Assembly: GCA_022601195.1 (NCBI GenBank) | Contig: JAHZIX010000002.1 | Span: 1-64,000, forward strand | Length of the DNA stretch: 64,000 nucleotides | Direction: 5' to 3' | From: Deltaproteobacteria bacterium | Lineage (GTDB): Bacteria > Acidobacteriota > Thermoanaerobaculia > Multivoradales > JAHZIX01 | Shown: piece by piece, positions 35,188 through 42,983 of the stretch | How the letters are laid out: every line of letters begins with the position of its first letter | Numbering within the stretch: position 1 is the first letter of the stretch | Notes under the pieces: model-generated | Told to the model about the DNA's origin: nothing | What the model saw: the letters and a program-made list of their open reading frames with translations, nothing else | The model's database searches: none | Translations under genes and position numbers: made by a program

Positions 35188-36482
35188 CGACTTCTCCTTC
35201 TGGCTGCGGCGGCGTGGGCAGGAAGCCCTTCGGCATCCGCCAAGATGGCGGCGTCCTCCGCTTTGACAGCGGCGACCTCCGGCGAAAAACGTACCGTATG
35301 GCTACGGCGAATGAAATCTTCCACCCCAAGGGCCGAGGTGAATCGAGCGCTACCGCAGGTGGGTAGCACGTGGCTGGGGCCAGCCAGGTAGTCACCGAAC
35401 ACCTCCGGCGTCGACGCCCCCAAAAAGATGGCTCCGGCATGGCGAACCTGCCCTTCGAGGGCTTCCGCCTCCGGGCCTATGAGCTGCAAATGCTCCGGAG
35501 CGAAAGCTTCGATCAAAGGGAGAGCTGCTCCGATCTCCGGCACTACGAAGATTCCGCCGAATCGGCGTAGGGAGGCTTCCGCGGTCTCCGAAGTGGCCAG
35601 GGATGGCAATTGCTCCTCCACGGCGGCAGCTACTCGCCGCGCGAAGCTTCGGCTATCGGTGACCAGCACCGCCGCGGCATTGGGATCGTGCTCCGCCTGG
35701 GCCAGGAGGTCCGCCGCCACCCAAGGCGCATCGGAACCCTCTTGGGCGACGATCATCACTTCCGACGGTCCTGCCAGGCCATCGATGCCGACGTCGCCGC
35801 TCACCAGCCGCTTGGCGGCGGTCACCCACTGGTTCCCCGGGCCGACGATCTTGTCGACGCGGCGAATGGTCTCGGTGCCATAAGCCAAAGCGGCCACCGC
35901 ATGGGCTCCACCCATCCCCCAAATCTCGCCAACCTCCAGGCGCTTCAAGGTGTAGCGCAGCTCCGGGGTTGCGCCAAAAGCCGCGGCGGGGGTGGCTACG
36001 ACGATTTCTTCAACGCCGGCTAGGCGAGCCGGAATGACCGTCATCAACACCGTCGAAGGATAGGCGGCTCGGCCTCCCGGCACATAGACCCCGACTCGGC
36101 TCAAGGGGTGGCGACGCTCCGCCAACTCGACGCCACCGGAGTCGATGCGAAACCCTGTGCGTACCTGCTGCCGATGAAAAGCAGTGACAGATTCGATGGC
36201 TCTCTCCAAAGCACCAGCGAAACCGCTGACCAAACCCTCTGGCCCTTCGTCTCCTGCCGGCTCGAGGGCAAGGTCGGCCACCTGGGCCGCCTCAGAGCCG
36301 TCCAACTCCTGGCAATAGGTCAGCAGCGCCTCATCCCCCTGGCGACGAACCGCTTCGACGATACGCTTGGCCGCCCGCAACGTTTTGGCATCGAGCACCA
36401 AGTCAGTGCGTCCCTGCAGGCGGGCCAACATCCGCTGGCCCCTCTGAGAATCGGCTCGAAAAATCCGCAGCGGTCCGCTCAA
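35184..36482 (-). CDS. hisD: Histidinol dehydrogenase HisD
   Basis: A 432-residue, zinc- and NAD-dependent enzyme for the last two steps of histidine synthesis. Signatures include RVGVYVPGGRAAYPSTVLM, VDKIVGPGNQWVTAAKRLV, IDGLAGPSEVMIVA, QAEHDPNAAAVLVT, EAFAPEHLQL and GPSHVLPTCGSARF. Length is normal. It overlaps hisG at its start and hisC at its end (ATGA-type overlaps), so the whole block is tightly coupled. Confidence 0.97.
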   Translation of the reverse strand: MSGPLRIFRADSQRGQRMLARLQGRTDLVLDAKTLRAAKRIVEAVRRQGDEALLTYCQELDGSEAAQVADLALEPAGDEGPEGLVSGFAGALERAIESVTAFHRQQVRTGFRIDSGGVELAERRHPLSRVGVYVPGGRAAYPSTVLMTVIPARLAGVEEIVVATPAAAFGATPELRYTLKRLEVGEIWGMGGAHAVAALAYGTETIRRVDKIVGPGNQWVTAAKRLVSGDVGIDGLAGPSEVMIVAQEGSDAPWVAADLLAQAEHDPNAAAVLVTDSRSFARRVAAAVEEQLPSLATSETAEASLRRFGGIFVVPEIGAALPLIEAFAPEHLQLIGPEAEALEGQVRHAGAIFLGASTPEVFGDYLAGPSHVLPTCGSARFTSALGVEDFIRRSHTVRFSPEVAAVKAEDAAILADAEGLPAHAAAARRRSR

Positions 36483-37105
36483 GTCACCACCTCGGCCTTC
36501 TCCAGGCTTTGGAAGAGACGGTTGAAATCTCCCCGGAGGCGTTGAAATGAAGCTCGATTGACCACCAGGCAGGCGGCGACCTGACGGATCACCTCCAACT
36601 CCTGCAGATGGTTCTCTTTGAGAGTCCTCCCCGTCTGGACGATATCCAAGGCCAGCTCTGCCAGATCCAACAAGGGAGCTAGCTCGATGGAACCGTGAAG
36701 TTTGAGGATCTCGGCACCCCAGGGGCGCTCTCGCAGGACATTGCGAGCGATACGGGGATACTTTGTGGCTAGTCGGATCTGGCTGCCCTCCTTGGGCAAA
36801 GAGCCAGGGCGACCGATCAGGGATAGGCGGCTACGGCCTTCCCGAAACCGCACCGGGACCAGCAGGTCGCCCGCTGTCTCCTCCAAAACGTCGCTGCCCA
36901 CCACTCCACAATCCGCAATGCCGTATTGCACGTAGAGGGGAACATCCCAGTCCTTGAGCAGGAGAATCTCCAACCCTTCCTCCGGCGACACCAGCCGAAG
37001 TTGCCGCTGACCATCGTCGAGGACCTCCAGAGGCATACCAGCAGCTCGAAAAGCCGCCCGGGCCGTCGCCAAGTTGCGCCCCTTAGGCAGGGCCAGACGA
37101 ATCAC
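36479..37105 (-). CDS. hisG: ATP phosphoribosyltransferase, short form HisG
   Basis: A 208-residue short-form HisG, without the C-terminal regulatory domain of the long form. It begins with MIRLALPKGRNL and has the GIADCGVVGSDVLEE and ATKYPRIARNV segments, plus the PRPP-binding region LAELALDIVQTGRTLKEN (commonly D-x-x-x-T-G-x-T-L-x-x-N). Short forms need the HisZ regulatory subunit for activity and for histidine feedback, and hisZ is the gene immediately upstream, overlapping by 4 bp. Confidence 0.97.
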   Translation of the reverse strand: MIRLALPKGRNLATARAAFRAAGMPLEVLDDGQRQLRLVSPEEGLEILLLKDWDVPLYVQYGIADCGVVGSDVLEETAGDLLVPVRFREGRSRLSLIGRPGSLPKEGSQIRLATKYPRIARNVLRERPWGAEILKLHGSIELAPLLDLAELALDIVQTGRTLKENHLQELEVIRQVAACLVVNRASFQRLRGDFNRLFQSLEKAEVVT

Positions 37106-38127
37106 CGGGTCACCTCGTTGCGGGCCGTCTCTTCAGAGTTAGAGGCTTCCTCAGGATTGGCCGCTAAAACCTGCTCCAAGGCGAGGGAAAACCCCACTGC
37201 GGGCACGTGCGCGCCAACGGCCTCGAAAAGTTGATCGTAACGCCCGCCACCGCCGAGGGGAGAGGCCTCTCCGGCGGCGAAGGCACGAAACAGCAAGCCG
37301 TCGTAGTAGGAGCGCCCGGCCGTGGCCTCGGAGTCGGGAAGGCGGCGAGAAACCTGGGCGAATTCCGCTAAGTCCAGAGTGAGCTGAATCTCCGGGAAGT
37401 CCTGGGTCATTTCCTGAAGCAGCCGCTGCAATTGGAGACACCCTTCGCCGGCAGTCTCCCCAAGAGCATCGAAATGCTCCGGTACGCCGTTTTCCACCAC
37501 TTGCATCAGGGCCTCCTGGGCACTCCCCTGAGATCGTCGAAAAGCACCCCTCTCTCGTCTCTGAACCTGGGCGAGCAGTTCAGCGGCTTCCTCTCGGCTC
37601 GCCGCGCATTCCTCCGCCGCAGCTTCCAGAACCCCAGCGAAACCCAAGACCACCCGAAGGTCCTGCAAGCCCGTGGCACGGAGTAACTCTAAGAAGACTC
37701 GCAGAATCTCCCGCTCACCGGCCTCCCCGCCGACTCCCAAGAGCTCAGCCCCCATCTGGTGGGATTCCCGAGCCCGCCCGGGGCGAAACTCCCGATAGCG
37801 AACGACATCGCCTCGGTAGAACAATCGTAGGGGCAATTCCAAGGAGGCCAGGCGAGGGGCGATGAGGCGGGCGAGCATGGGAGTGAAGTCAGCCCGCAGG
37901 GCCAGCTGCTCCCCATCCCGATCAATGAATCGATACAGCTCCGAACGGCCACCTACGGAGAGCATCGGCAGGTAGGGATCTAAATAGTCGAGAATGGGCA
38001 GAATGACTTCGGAGAAATCCCTTCCCTCCAACGAGCCCACGAGCCTCTGCTCCAGCCGCCGCCGCTGCTTCGCCGCAGAAAAGAAACTCGCAGAGACTCC
38101 AGAAGGAAGCGCCGCCGAGATCTTCAC
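37102..38127 (-). CDS. hisZ: ATP phosphoribosyltransferase regulatory subunit HisZ
   Basis: A class II aminoacyl-tRNA synthetase-like protein without tRNA synthetase activity that activates short-form HisG. LPSGVSASFFSAAKQRRRLEQ is the usual HisZ start, followed by LALRADFTPMLARLIAPRL, RLFYRGDVVRYREFRPGRARES and GGGGRYDQLFEAVG. The GTG at 38127 is preferred: it overlaps the TGA of a 16-codon upstream ORF (GTGA), the coupling style used throughout this operon. An upstream TTG (38145) is possible but has no Shine-Dalgarno. The length from GTG is 341 residues, slightly short for the family. Confidence 0.93.
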   Translation of the reverse strand: MKISAALPSGVSASFFSAAKQRRRLEQRLVGSLEGRDFSEVILPILDYLDPYLPMLSVGGRSELYRFIDRDGEQLALRADFTPMLARLIAPRLASLELPLRLFYRGDVVRYREFRPGRARESHQMGAELLGVGGEAGEREILRVFLELLRATGLQDLRVVLGFAGVLEAAAEECAASREEAAELLAQVQRRERGAFRRSQGSAQEALMQVVENGVPEHFDALGETAGEGCLQLQRLLQEMTQDFPEIQLTLDLAEFAQVSRRLPDSEATAGRSYYDGLLFRAFAAGEASPLGGGGRYDQLFEAVGAHVPAVGFSLALEQVLAANPEEASNSEETARNEVTR

Positions 38128-38174
38128 GGCCACGACTCCAAACAAGGCGAATCCAAAACGGGTACTTTTGACAC
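38124..38174 (-). CDS. Possible 16-codon leader ORF of the his operon
   Basis: GTG at 38174 has GGAGGAG four bases upstream, a nearly ideal Shine-Dalgarno. The frame encodes MSKVPVLDSPCLESWP and ends with TGA (38124-38126) that overlaps the hisZ GTG. The peptide contains no His codons, so it is not a classical attenuator peptide. Its likely role, if translated, is to deliver ribosomes to hisZ by coupling. It could instead be a by-chance frame. Confidence 0.45.
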   Translation of the reverse strand: MSKVPVLDSPCLESWP

Positions 38175-38178
38175 GAAG

Positions 38179-38201
38179 CTCCTCCGTTTTACCGGGAGGA
38201 G
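38179..38201 (-). promoter_or_regulatory. Hairpin covering the Shine-Dalgarno upstream of hisZ
   Basis: On the minus strand CTCCTCC (38201-38195) can pair with GGAGGAG (38185-38179) across a 9-nt loop, a perfect 7-bp stem. The 3' arm is the Shine-Dalgarno of the 16-codon ORF. Closing this hairpin would hide the ribosome site for the leader ORF and, through coupling, hisZ. The structure is seen; a regulatory role is inference. Confidence 0.45.
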
Positions 38202-39187
38202 GCTGGCTGGTCTACGGTGAAGTGGATCGAACCTCGCCCCGGTGTGGAATGCCGGGACGATGTGCCCCAGCTCAGGTCATCTTGTGGTGATGAACCAGAT
38301 CCCGCCCCGCATGCAACCGCAAACGGGCAGTTCCCTCTAGGGGGTGGACGACGAGAATGGGGATCGTTGTGCGCATGGTTCGAATTCCGCCTGGATTTAA
38401 GCAGCCAGCTCCCAAGCTGTCAAGCCGAGGCAACTCTTGGAGCCGTCCCCCCGTCGGCAGCAAACTTCGCATCCGAAGGGGCTCCCTCGATAGAAGGCGG
38501 CAGTGGAAGCTGCCCTGGGGAGGGCCCACGGGACCGAGAGACCGAAGGGAGAAGCCGAACGAAGAAGCCGAACAGAGGAGCGAGCCGAACCGCCCCTTCA
38601 CGCCGTCCGTAGAGCCGGTTTGCAAACTGAAAACACCTTTCACGCAGCCTGTAAAGCCCCCTTGCCAGGGAAAGGTCCCTTCACGCGACCCGTGGAGCCC
38701 TCTTGCCGAAAAAACTCCTCTTCACACGATCTGTGGAGCCGATTTGCAAACCGAGAACACCCTTCACAGGGCCCGAAAAATCGATGTGCAAACTGCAACT
38801 CCTCTTCACAGGGCCTACCGAGGCGACCCCGAAATGAATCGACCTTCCACAGGCAAGGTGTACCCCTATTGCATCAGGAAAAGACCCTTCACAGAGCGCG
38901 TCAAGGTGACTTATTAGAGAAACGACGTTTCACGTGCTCTGCGGCGATCTATATTGCTCGGGAAGCCGAGCGGCGAGCCACGATCTCCGACAGCGAGAAG
39001 TCGCCAGAGGGCTGAGGTTCCAAATCCTAGAACTCCCCGAAGCTCGTTAGGTGAGTCGGAAATCAGCTGCAACTCCGTTTGCGTTAAAGCTCTGAAGAAC
39101 CCAAGGGACAGGTAGTCAGAGGGCTGAATTCCAAGAAAGTCTTTCTCATATGCACGGATAGCCCCTTGCTTTGCGTTCTTAGAAGGT
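38202..39187. other. 1-kb intergenic region upstream of the first transposase element
   Basis: Apart from the 41-42-bp repeat and a decayed segment (about 39010-39105) that resembles the 3' end of a small ORF at 53901-54128, no gene is supported. Open frames crossing the repeat lack start signals. The last 80 bp before 39188 align with the leaders of the other RAYT copies and end in TTCTTAGAAGGTATG. Confidence 0.5.
38597..38960. repeat. Nine degenerate 41-42-bp tandem repeats
   Basis: The word TTCAC (TTCCAC in one unit) recurs at 38597, 38639, 38680, 38721, 38763, 38805, 38845, 38888 and 38929, that is, every 40-43 bases. Units share a core close to TTCACRSRGCCYGTRGAGCC, with TTTGCAAAC and GAAAAC in the second half of several. 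Conservation is best in units 1-6 and fades in units 7-9. The mix of 41- and 42-bp steps breaks any reading frame, so it is not a coding repeat. The array lies between the his operon leader and the first RAYT element. Units have no unique spacers, so it is not a standard CRISPR. Confidence 0.8.
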
Positions 39188-40144
39188 ATGTCCCACCGAC
39201 TCCGCTACGCACCCCCCGGACCCAACGGCGAAACCCTTGTTGAAATCACCCACCGCTGCCTGGCTGGCATGTTCCTTTTGCGCCCCTCGGAGCGGCTCAA
39301 CGCCATCGTCATCGGCGTCTTAGCCCTAGCTCAACGCAAATATCAGGTCCGGGTCCACGCCTGCTCCTACCTCAGTAACCACGGCCACCTCTTGATTAGC
39401 GCTGAGAGCCAGAAACAGATCTCCTCGTTCATGGAATTCGTCGGCTCCAACGTCGCCCGCGAGGTCAACCGGCTGCACAGATGGAAAACCAGGTTCTGGG
39501 CCAGGCCTTATATCGGTGTTCCCGTGGTTGGCGGCTCTGAGATTCAAATCCAACGTCTCAAATACATCCTCAGCCAAGGAACCAAAGAAGGCCTGGTGGA
39601 TAGTCCCCTGAACTGGCCTGGCATCAACTCCGCCAAGGCTCTCGCCAACGGACAGAACCTCGGGGGGATCTGGGTCGACCGCACCGCCCTCCACGAGGCA
39701 CGCCGCAAATCACCTCGAGAGAAGGTCCATGCCATGGACTTCGAAGAGGAACTTACTCTCGAGCTCTCTCCCCTACCGTGTTGGCTCGATCTCACCCCGG
39801 AAAAACGTCAAGGCGAAATCCGCGCCCTCATCAGCGACATCGAACAGGAAGCCGCCGCCCGCCACTGCCGCAAAGGCACCCGCCCCCTCGGCCGCCGCGC
39901 TGTCCTACGCCAAGACCCTCACCACCGGGTCGAGAGGCTCAAGACCTCCCCGGCACCCAAAGTTCATGCAGGAAACCAGGAATTGCGGAAGCAGTTCTTT
40001 CAAGCCTACCGACTCTTCACCGAAGCCTTTCGCGCTGCCGCGAAAAGATTGCGCCTTGGAGACCTGAGCGCCGAGTTCCCAGAAGGGAGCTTCCCACCGG
40101 CATTGCCCTTCGTGGAAGCGATTCAGGGATTGAAGCCTGGATAG
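39188..40144 (+). CDS. REP-associated tyrosine transposase (Y1/HUH, IS200-like)
   Basis: A 318-residue protein. The HUH motif is NHGHLL at residues 64-69, the two His that bind the metal. The likely nucleophile is Y126 in RLKYILSQGTKEGLVDSPLNWPG, a segment that matches the catalytic helix of Y1 transposases. A basic tail (RKGTRPLGRRAVLRQ and beyond) may bind DNA. It is longer than minimal IS200 TnpA (about 150 residues) and fits the RAYT group, which acts on REP hairpins in single-stranded DNA. The frame stays open upstream of the ATG with FAFLEG just before it, so an earlier start is possible. About 85 percent of residues match the second copy at 60189-61145 by eye. Confidence 0.9.
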   Translation: MSHRLRYAPPGPNGETLVEITHRCLAGMFLLRPSERLNAIVIGVLALAQRKYQVRVHACSYLSNHGHLLISAESQKQISSFMEFVGSNVAREVNRLHRWKTRFWARPYIGVPVVGGSEIQIQRLKYILSQGTKEGLVDSPLNWPGINSAKALANGQNLGGIWVDRTALHEARRKSPREKVHAMDFEEELTLELSPLPCWLDLTPEKRQGEIRALISDIEQEAAARHCRKGTRPLGRRAVLRQDPHHRVERLKTSPAPKVHAGNQELRKQFFQAYRLFTEAFRAAAKRLRLGDLSAEFPEGSFPPALPFVEAIQGLKPG

Positions 40145-40352
40145 AGCCTCAACCCCCGACCTTTCGGACCAACTCTGATTTCCCACCGGGGTGATCGAGG
40201 GAGAGATGTAGCTCGCCCTCCAAATCCACCCAATCACTCTCACAAAAACACTAAGAAGGGCTCCACTAAGGACCCTCCGAAGCACTTGGAGAGCTTGGAA
40301 TGGAGCAATTCCCTACCCTCGAACTGCCGAAACCCGAAAAAGACCACCGATC

Positions 40353-40408
40353 CTCTCCATTAGGCTGCGGACTATTCGGCTTCTCTCCATTAGGCTGCGG
40401 ACTACTCC
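40353..40408. repeat. REP-like repeat, two tandem copies
   Basis: CTCTCCATTAGGCTGCGGAC occurs at 40353 and 40383 (period 30). Related copies carrying TTCGGCTACGG lie at 47015, 51373, 56800 and 61353, with more divergent ones at 51827 and 55215. The best copies fold as TCCGT-UCGGCU-ACGGA. It marks the right end of the RAYT element. Confidence 0.8.
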
Positions 40409-40409
40409 G

Positions 40410-40721
40410 TCAAATTGGATTCTCGCAGTCACCAAGGGTGCCGCGCATCCTCTGACTGCCGCTATCCATACAGCATAGGTTCCCAGTCGGGATTTCCTCC
40501 ATGATGGGAGAGTTGGGATCGGGAACCAATTCGCACCATTCCGCACAGATGGTGAATGGGAAGTTGGCGTCGCAATAGGCTTGGTTGGAATCTGACCGGT
40601 CGGTATATCTCCATTGTCCCCAGCCATCTGTACTGCCCCAGGACCCCATCGCCACCAGCCCGCTGACGGCAATCAGAGCTAGACCGATCAGGTACCGGAT
40701 CTTCGTCGTTAGCTTCTCCAT
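40410..40721 (-). CDS. Small secreted cysteine-containing protein
   Basis: A 103-residue protein with a very strong Shine-Dalgarno (GGAGGGGGG before AACC-ATG) and an N-terminal helix (IRYLIGLALIAVSGLVAMG) that should direct export. The mature part has six Cys, with CDANFPFTICAEWCELVP and NLCCMDSG, suggesting disulfides outside the cytoplasm. No known family is recognised. It lies next to the REP-like repeat and downstream of the HupE operon, in the same direction. A similar-sized secreted Cys protein is encoded at 54610-54894, but clear homology is not visible. Confidence 0.6.
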   Translation of the reverse strand: MEKLTTKIRYLIGLALIAVSGLVAMGSWGSTDGWGQWRYTDRSDSNQAYCDANFPFTICAEWCELVPDPNSPIMEEIPTGNLCCMDSGSQRMRGTLGDCENPI

Positions 40722-40744
40722 GGTTCCCCCCTCCGAAATGAGCG

Positions 40745-40918
40745 TTAGTTGAATTTGTACCGGCCATCTAGGCGAAAACCGTCCCTACATTGGATCAATC
40801 TTCTTTCTTTGGGGTCGAAATTACCTACCGTTGCCGAGCCAGCCTGTTCAAGCGCCAGGTGTCTTTCAAAAGAGCGCTTTGTATCGAACTCCCAAAGAAA
40901 CCCTGGAGGCTCGTCCCT
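40745..40918 (-). pseudogene. Coding-like 3' gene fragment without a start
   Basis: Minus-strand frame ending at 40745 reads WEFDTKRSFERHLALEQ and ends RDGFRLDGRYKFN, with protein-like composition unlike the shadow frames nearby. There is no ATG/GTG/TTG with Shine-Dalgarno after the HupE stop, so this looks like the tail of a gene cut off when the DUF3604-PpiC-HupE operon was inserted. Its family is not recognised. Confidence 0.4.
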
Positions 40919-40920
40919 GG

Positions 40921-42006
40921 TCAGAGAAGTAGATCCGCCCCTCTCTCGATCATCCAATAGGCCGCCAGGCAGCCGATGACGTAGACGGGAATCGCACGGG
41001 CGACGGTGGGGACTCGCGTTCGCCAACCGATCCTGCCATCCGCTATCGAGGCTCCAGGGCGCACCAAGGCTCGGAATGCTGCGCCTGCTGCGAGAACCAA
41101 GGCAACGAAGGCCAGCTGTCCTAGCTCGATACCGGCGTTGAAGGCGAAAAGGGCAGTGGGGATGTCCCCCGAGGGTAGGCCCGCCTCGGTAAGGGCGCCG
41201 GCGAATCCGAGGCCATGGAAGAGGCCGAAGCTCCCGGCCATCCAGCCGGGATGACGTTGCATCCACGTCCTACCCGTGAGGACCTCTCCGTGGCTCGACC
41301 GGGGGCCGCGGGCCAGGTCCACGGCCAGCAGGTAGATGCTGAAGGCAATCAAGACCTCTACCGGAGCCTGGGGTACGCGCACCAAGCCGAGGGTCGCGAG
41401 GGCCAGGGTAACGCTGTGGCCGAGGGTGAAGGCGGTAACCGTCCACAGCAGACGGCGGCCGCCGCCCACCAGTAGCACCAGGCCGAGCACGAAGAGAAGA
41501 TGGTCGATGCCACTGGCTATGTGCTCGATTCCCAGGCGGCTGTAGGACCAGATGACGCCGGAGAATGACTCTGCCGATGGCACGACGAAAACAGGAGCAT
41601 CCGCGGTCAGCACGTGGCGAATCGAGCCGCCGCCGACCCGCTCCAAGCGCAGCAATACGTTCGCCCGAGTGGAGGCGATACCGTCCACCGACAACTCTCG
41701 ACCCTCGAGCCCTCCTGGGCAGTGCACGGTCCACAGAGCGGTCGAACCGGTGCCCTCACGGCGGATTTGCGTGTCGCCCACGACACGGCAGGTGCCGGGC
41801 AAGCGCGGACCGGCCCGAGCACCGGCGGGCTGCACGTTGGGCTGCTTCCAACGCACGGCGAACCTGTCCGCATCGGTCTCCCGCAGCTCCAGCAAGGCAG
41901 GAGCAAAGACGTGGGCCGAGACCGGGACGACGCCGATGAGAACGGTCACCGCCACCCAGAAGCAAGAAAGCAACCGACGAAAGACAAAGGTCGTTCCGGT
42001 CCTCAC
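40921..42006 (-). CDS. HupE/UreJ-family membrane protein
   Basis: A 361-residue protein with a signal peptide (about 1-31), an exported domain of about 120 residues, and a C-terminal HupE/UreJ_2 region with about seven helices. Signatures are EHIASGIDHLLFVLGLVLL, AFTLGHSVTLALA, GLFHGLGFAGALTEAGL and FAFNAGIELGQLAFV; the His residues in the helices may bind metal. HupE/UreJ proteins are implicated in nickel uptake, but this two-domain type is common with DUF3604 and PpiC genes and may carry another metal. The GTG start overlaps the stop of the PpiC-like gene (GTGA). Confidence 0.9.
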   Translation of the reverse strand: MRTGTTFVFRRLLSCFWVAVTVLIGVVPVSAHVFAPALLELRETDADRFAVRWKQPNVQPAGARAGPRLPGTCRVVGDTQIRREGTGSTALWTVHCPGGLEGRELSVDGIASTRANVLLRLERVGGGSIRHVLTADAPVFVVPSAESFSGVIWSYSRLGIEHIASGIDHLLFVLGLVLLVGGGRRLLWTVTAFTLGHSVTLALATLGLVRVPQAPVEVLIAFSIYLLAVDLARGPRSSHGEVLTGRTWMQRHPGWMAGSFGLFHGLGFAGALTEAGLPSGDIPTALFAFNAGIELGQLAFVALVLAAGAAFRALVRPGASIADGRIGWRTRVPTVARAIPVYVIGCLAAYWMIERGADLLL

Positions 42007-42983
42007 CTAGCATCCTCCTTAGCCGTCTCCAGGAGGGCGACCTGCGAAGCCGTCGGAGGGGGCAGGACCACTTCCGTTCCAGCGCGCAGCTGGTCGAGCC
42101 GTGCGGCTAGCCATCGATCGGCTAGCACCTCCATCAATTCGGCCCGCACTCGCTCATGCGCCTCCCGCAGCTCGGCGACGCGTTCGGGGGCATACTCGTC
42201 CACCCGGACGTAAAGGCGACCATAGGTTGAAGACAGCGGCCCCTGCCAGGTGCCCACGGCTGCTGTGTCCAGAGCGTCGACGAATGCACGGCCGAATTTC
42301 CGCGCCAAATCGCGACGCGGGAGAGATGGCAAGACTTCCGGCGTCATCGTGTCGTCCTCCGCGGATCGCCACGTCAGCGCCATCTCTTCCTTCCTCCGAA
42401 AGCGCTCCGGATGCTCCCGGAGATAGGAAAGCAGCGCTTCCTCCGAGGGTTCACGGGACAACACGGCGGAGCGAATCAGCCTGCGGGCACTATCCGCCAG
42501 AATGCGGCGCACCACCAGGTCGCCCCGATGAAGGCCGAGAGCCAAAATCTCGTCCACGTCCGCCTCGGCAAAGTCTTCGGAACCTTGCTCGGCACCTTCC
42601 TCTGACGAAACAAAGGAGGCGATCTGTTTCAAGCGCCGGTGCACCGGTGCTTGGTCGAGAAGACCCAGGTCGAGGGCATGGCGAAAGAGAAGCTCTTCGT
42701 CCACCATCTCACTCACCTTGGCCTGCACTTCGGCCTCCGTCGGCGGCCGATGGTGGATCGCCGCGAGCTCGGTTCGCGCCTCGCCAACTCGCAGTGCCGA
42801 CACCACGATCGGGCCGTGCTCCAGGCCGGCATCGACTCTGCTGCGGGCTCCGTCGCCAGCCCCGAACGGTCCCTGGAACCGCACCGCTAGGACAAAGAGG
42901 AGCACCCCGACGATCAAAAAGTGAACGCCGGGAGCACGGGCCGCCCGCATCACCCCGCCACCGAGGGTCCGAAGGCGACTCAC
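42003..42983 (-). CDS. Membrane-anchored PpiC/SurA-like peptidyl-prolyl isomerase
   Basis: From the GTG at 42983, which overlaps the DUF3604 stop (GTGA), about 326 residues follow; an earlier ATG (43025) lies inside the upstream gene. One N-terminal helix (GVHFLIVGVLLFVLAV) anchors the protein. A SurA-like helical region (VSEMVDEELLFRHALDLGLL) precedes a weakly conserved parvulin domain with LSYLREHPERFR, FGRAFVDAL and WQGPLSSTYGRLYVRVDE. It probably assists folding of exported proteins. The DUF3604-PpiC-HupE triad recurs in many bacteria, where its purpose is not established. Confidence 0.82.
   Translation of the reverse strand: MSRLRTLGGGVMRAARAPGVHFLIVGVLLFVLAVRFQGPFGAGDGARSRVDAGLEHGPIVVSALRVGEARTELAAIHHRPPTEAEVQAKVSEMVDEELLFRHALDLGLLDQAPVHRRLKQIASFVSSEEGAEQGSEDFAEADVDEILALGLHRGDLVVRRILADSARRLIRSAVLSREPSEEALLSYLREHPERFRRKEEMALTWRSAEDDTMTPEVLPSLPRRDLARKFGRAFVDALDTAAVGTWQGPLSSTYGRLYVRVDEYAPERVAELREAHERVRAELMEVLADRWLAARLDQLRAGTEVVLPPPTASQVALLETAKEDAR

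Larger units (their letters stand above)
39100..40408 (+). mobile_element. RAYT-type transposase element, full-length copy 1
   Basis: The unit comprises a leader ending in GCGTTCTTAGAAGG, the 318-codon Y1 transposase gene, about 200 bp of conserved 3' flank, and two REP-like repeats (CTCTCCATTAGGCTGCGGAC) at 40353 and 40383. The 3' flank aligns with that of the copy at 60189-61145 down to the REP-like repeat. Outer borders are estimated from where similarity among copies ends; target-site duplications are not identified. Confidence 0.7.

Noticed and set aside
38375..38395. tRNA-like T-loop word GGTTCGAATTCC
   Set aside because: The flanking bases do not form a T stem and no acceptor or anticodon arm can be drawn.
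38272..38643. Minus-strand frame between the his leader and the repeat
   Set aside because: No ribosome site, overlaps the repeat and has no recognisable domain.
38357..38917. Open frame of 186 codons across the repeat
   Set aside because: The repeat steps are 41 and 42 bp, so the frame is not kept between units; no start signal or motif.
38597..38960. Possible CRISPR array at the 41-42-bp repeat
   Set aside because: Similarity extends through the whole unit, so there are no unique spacers, and no cas genes are near.
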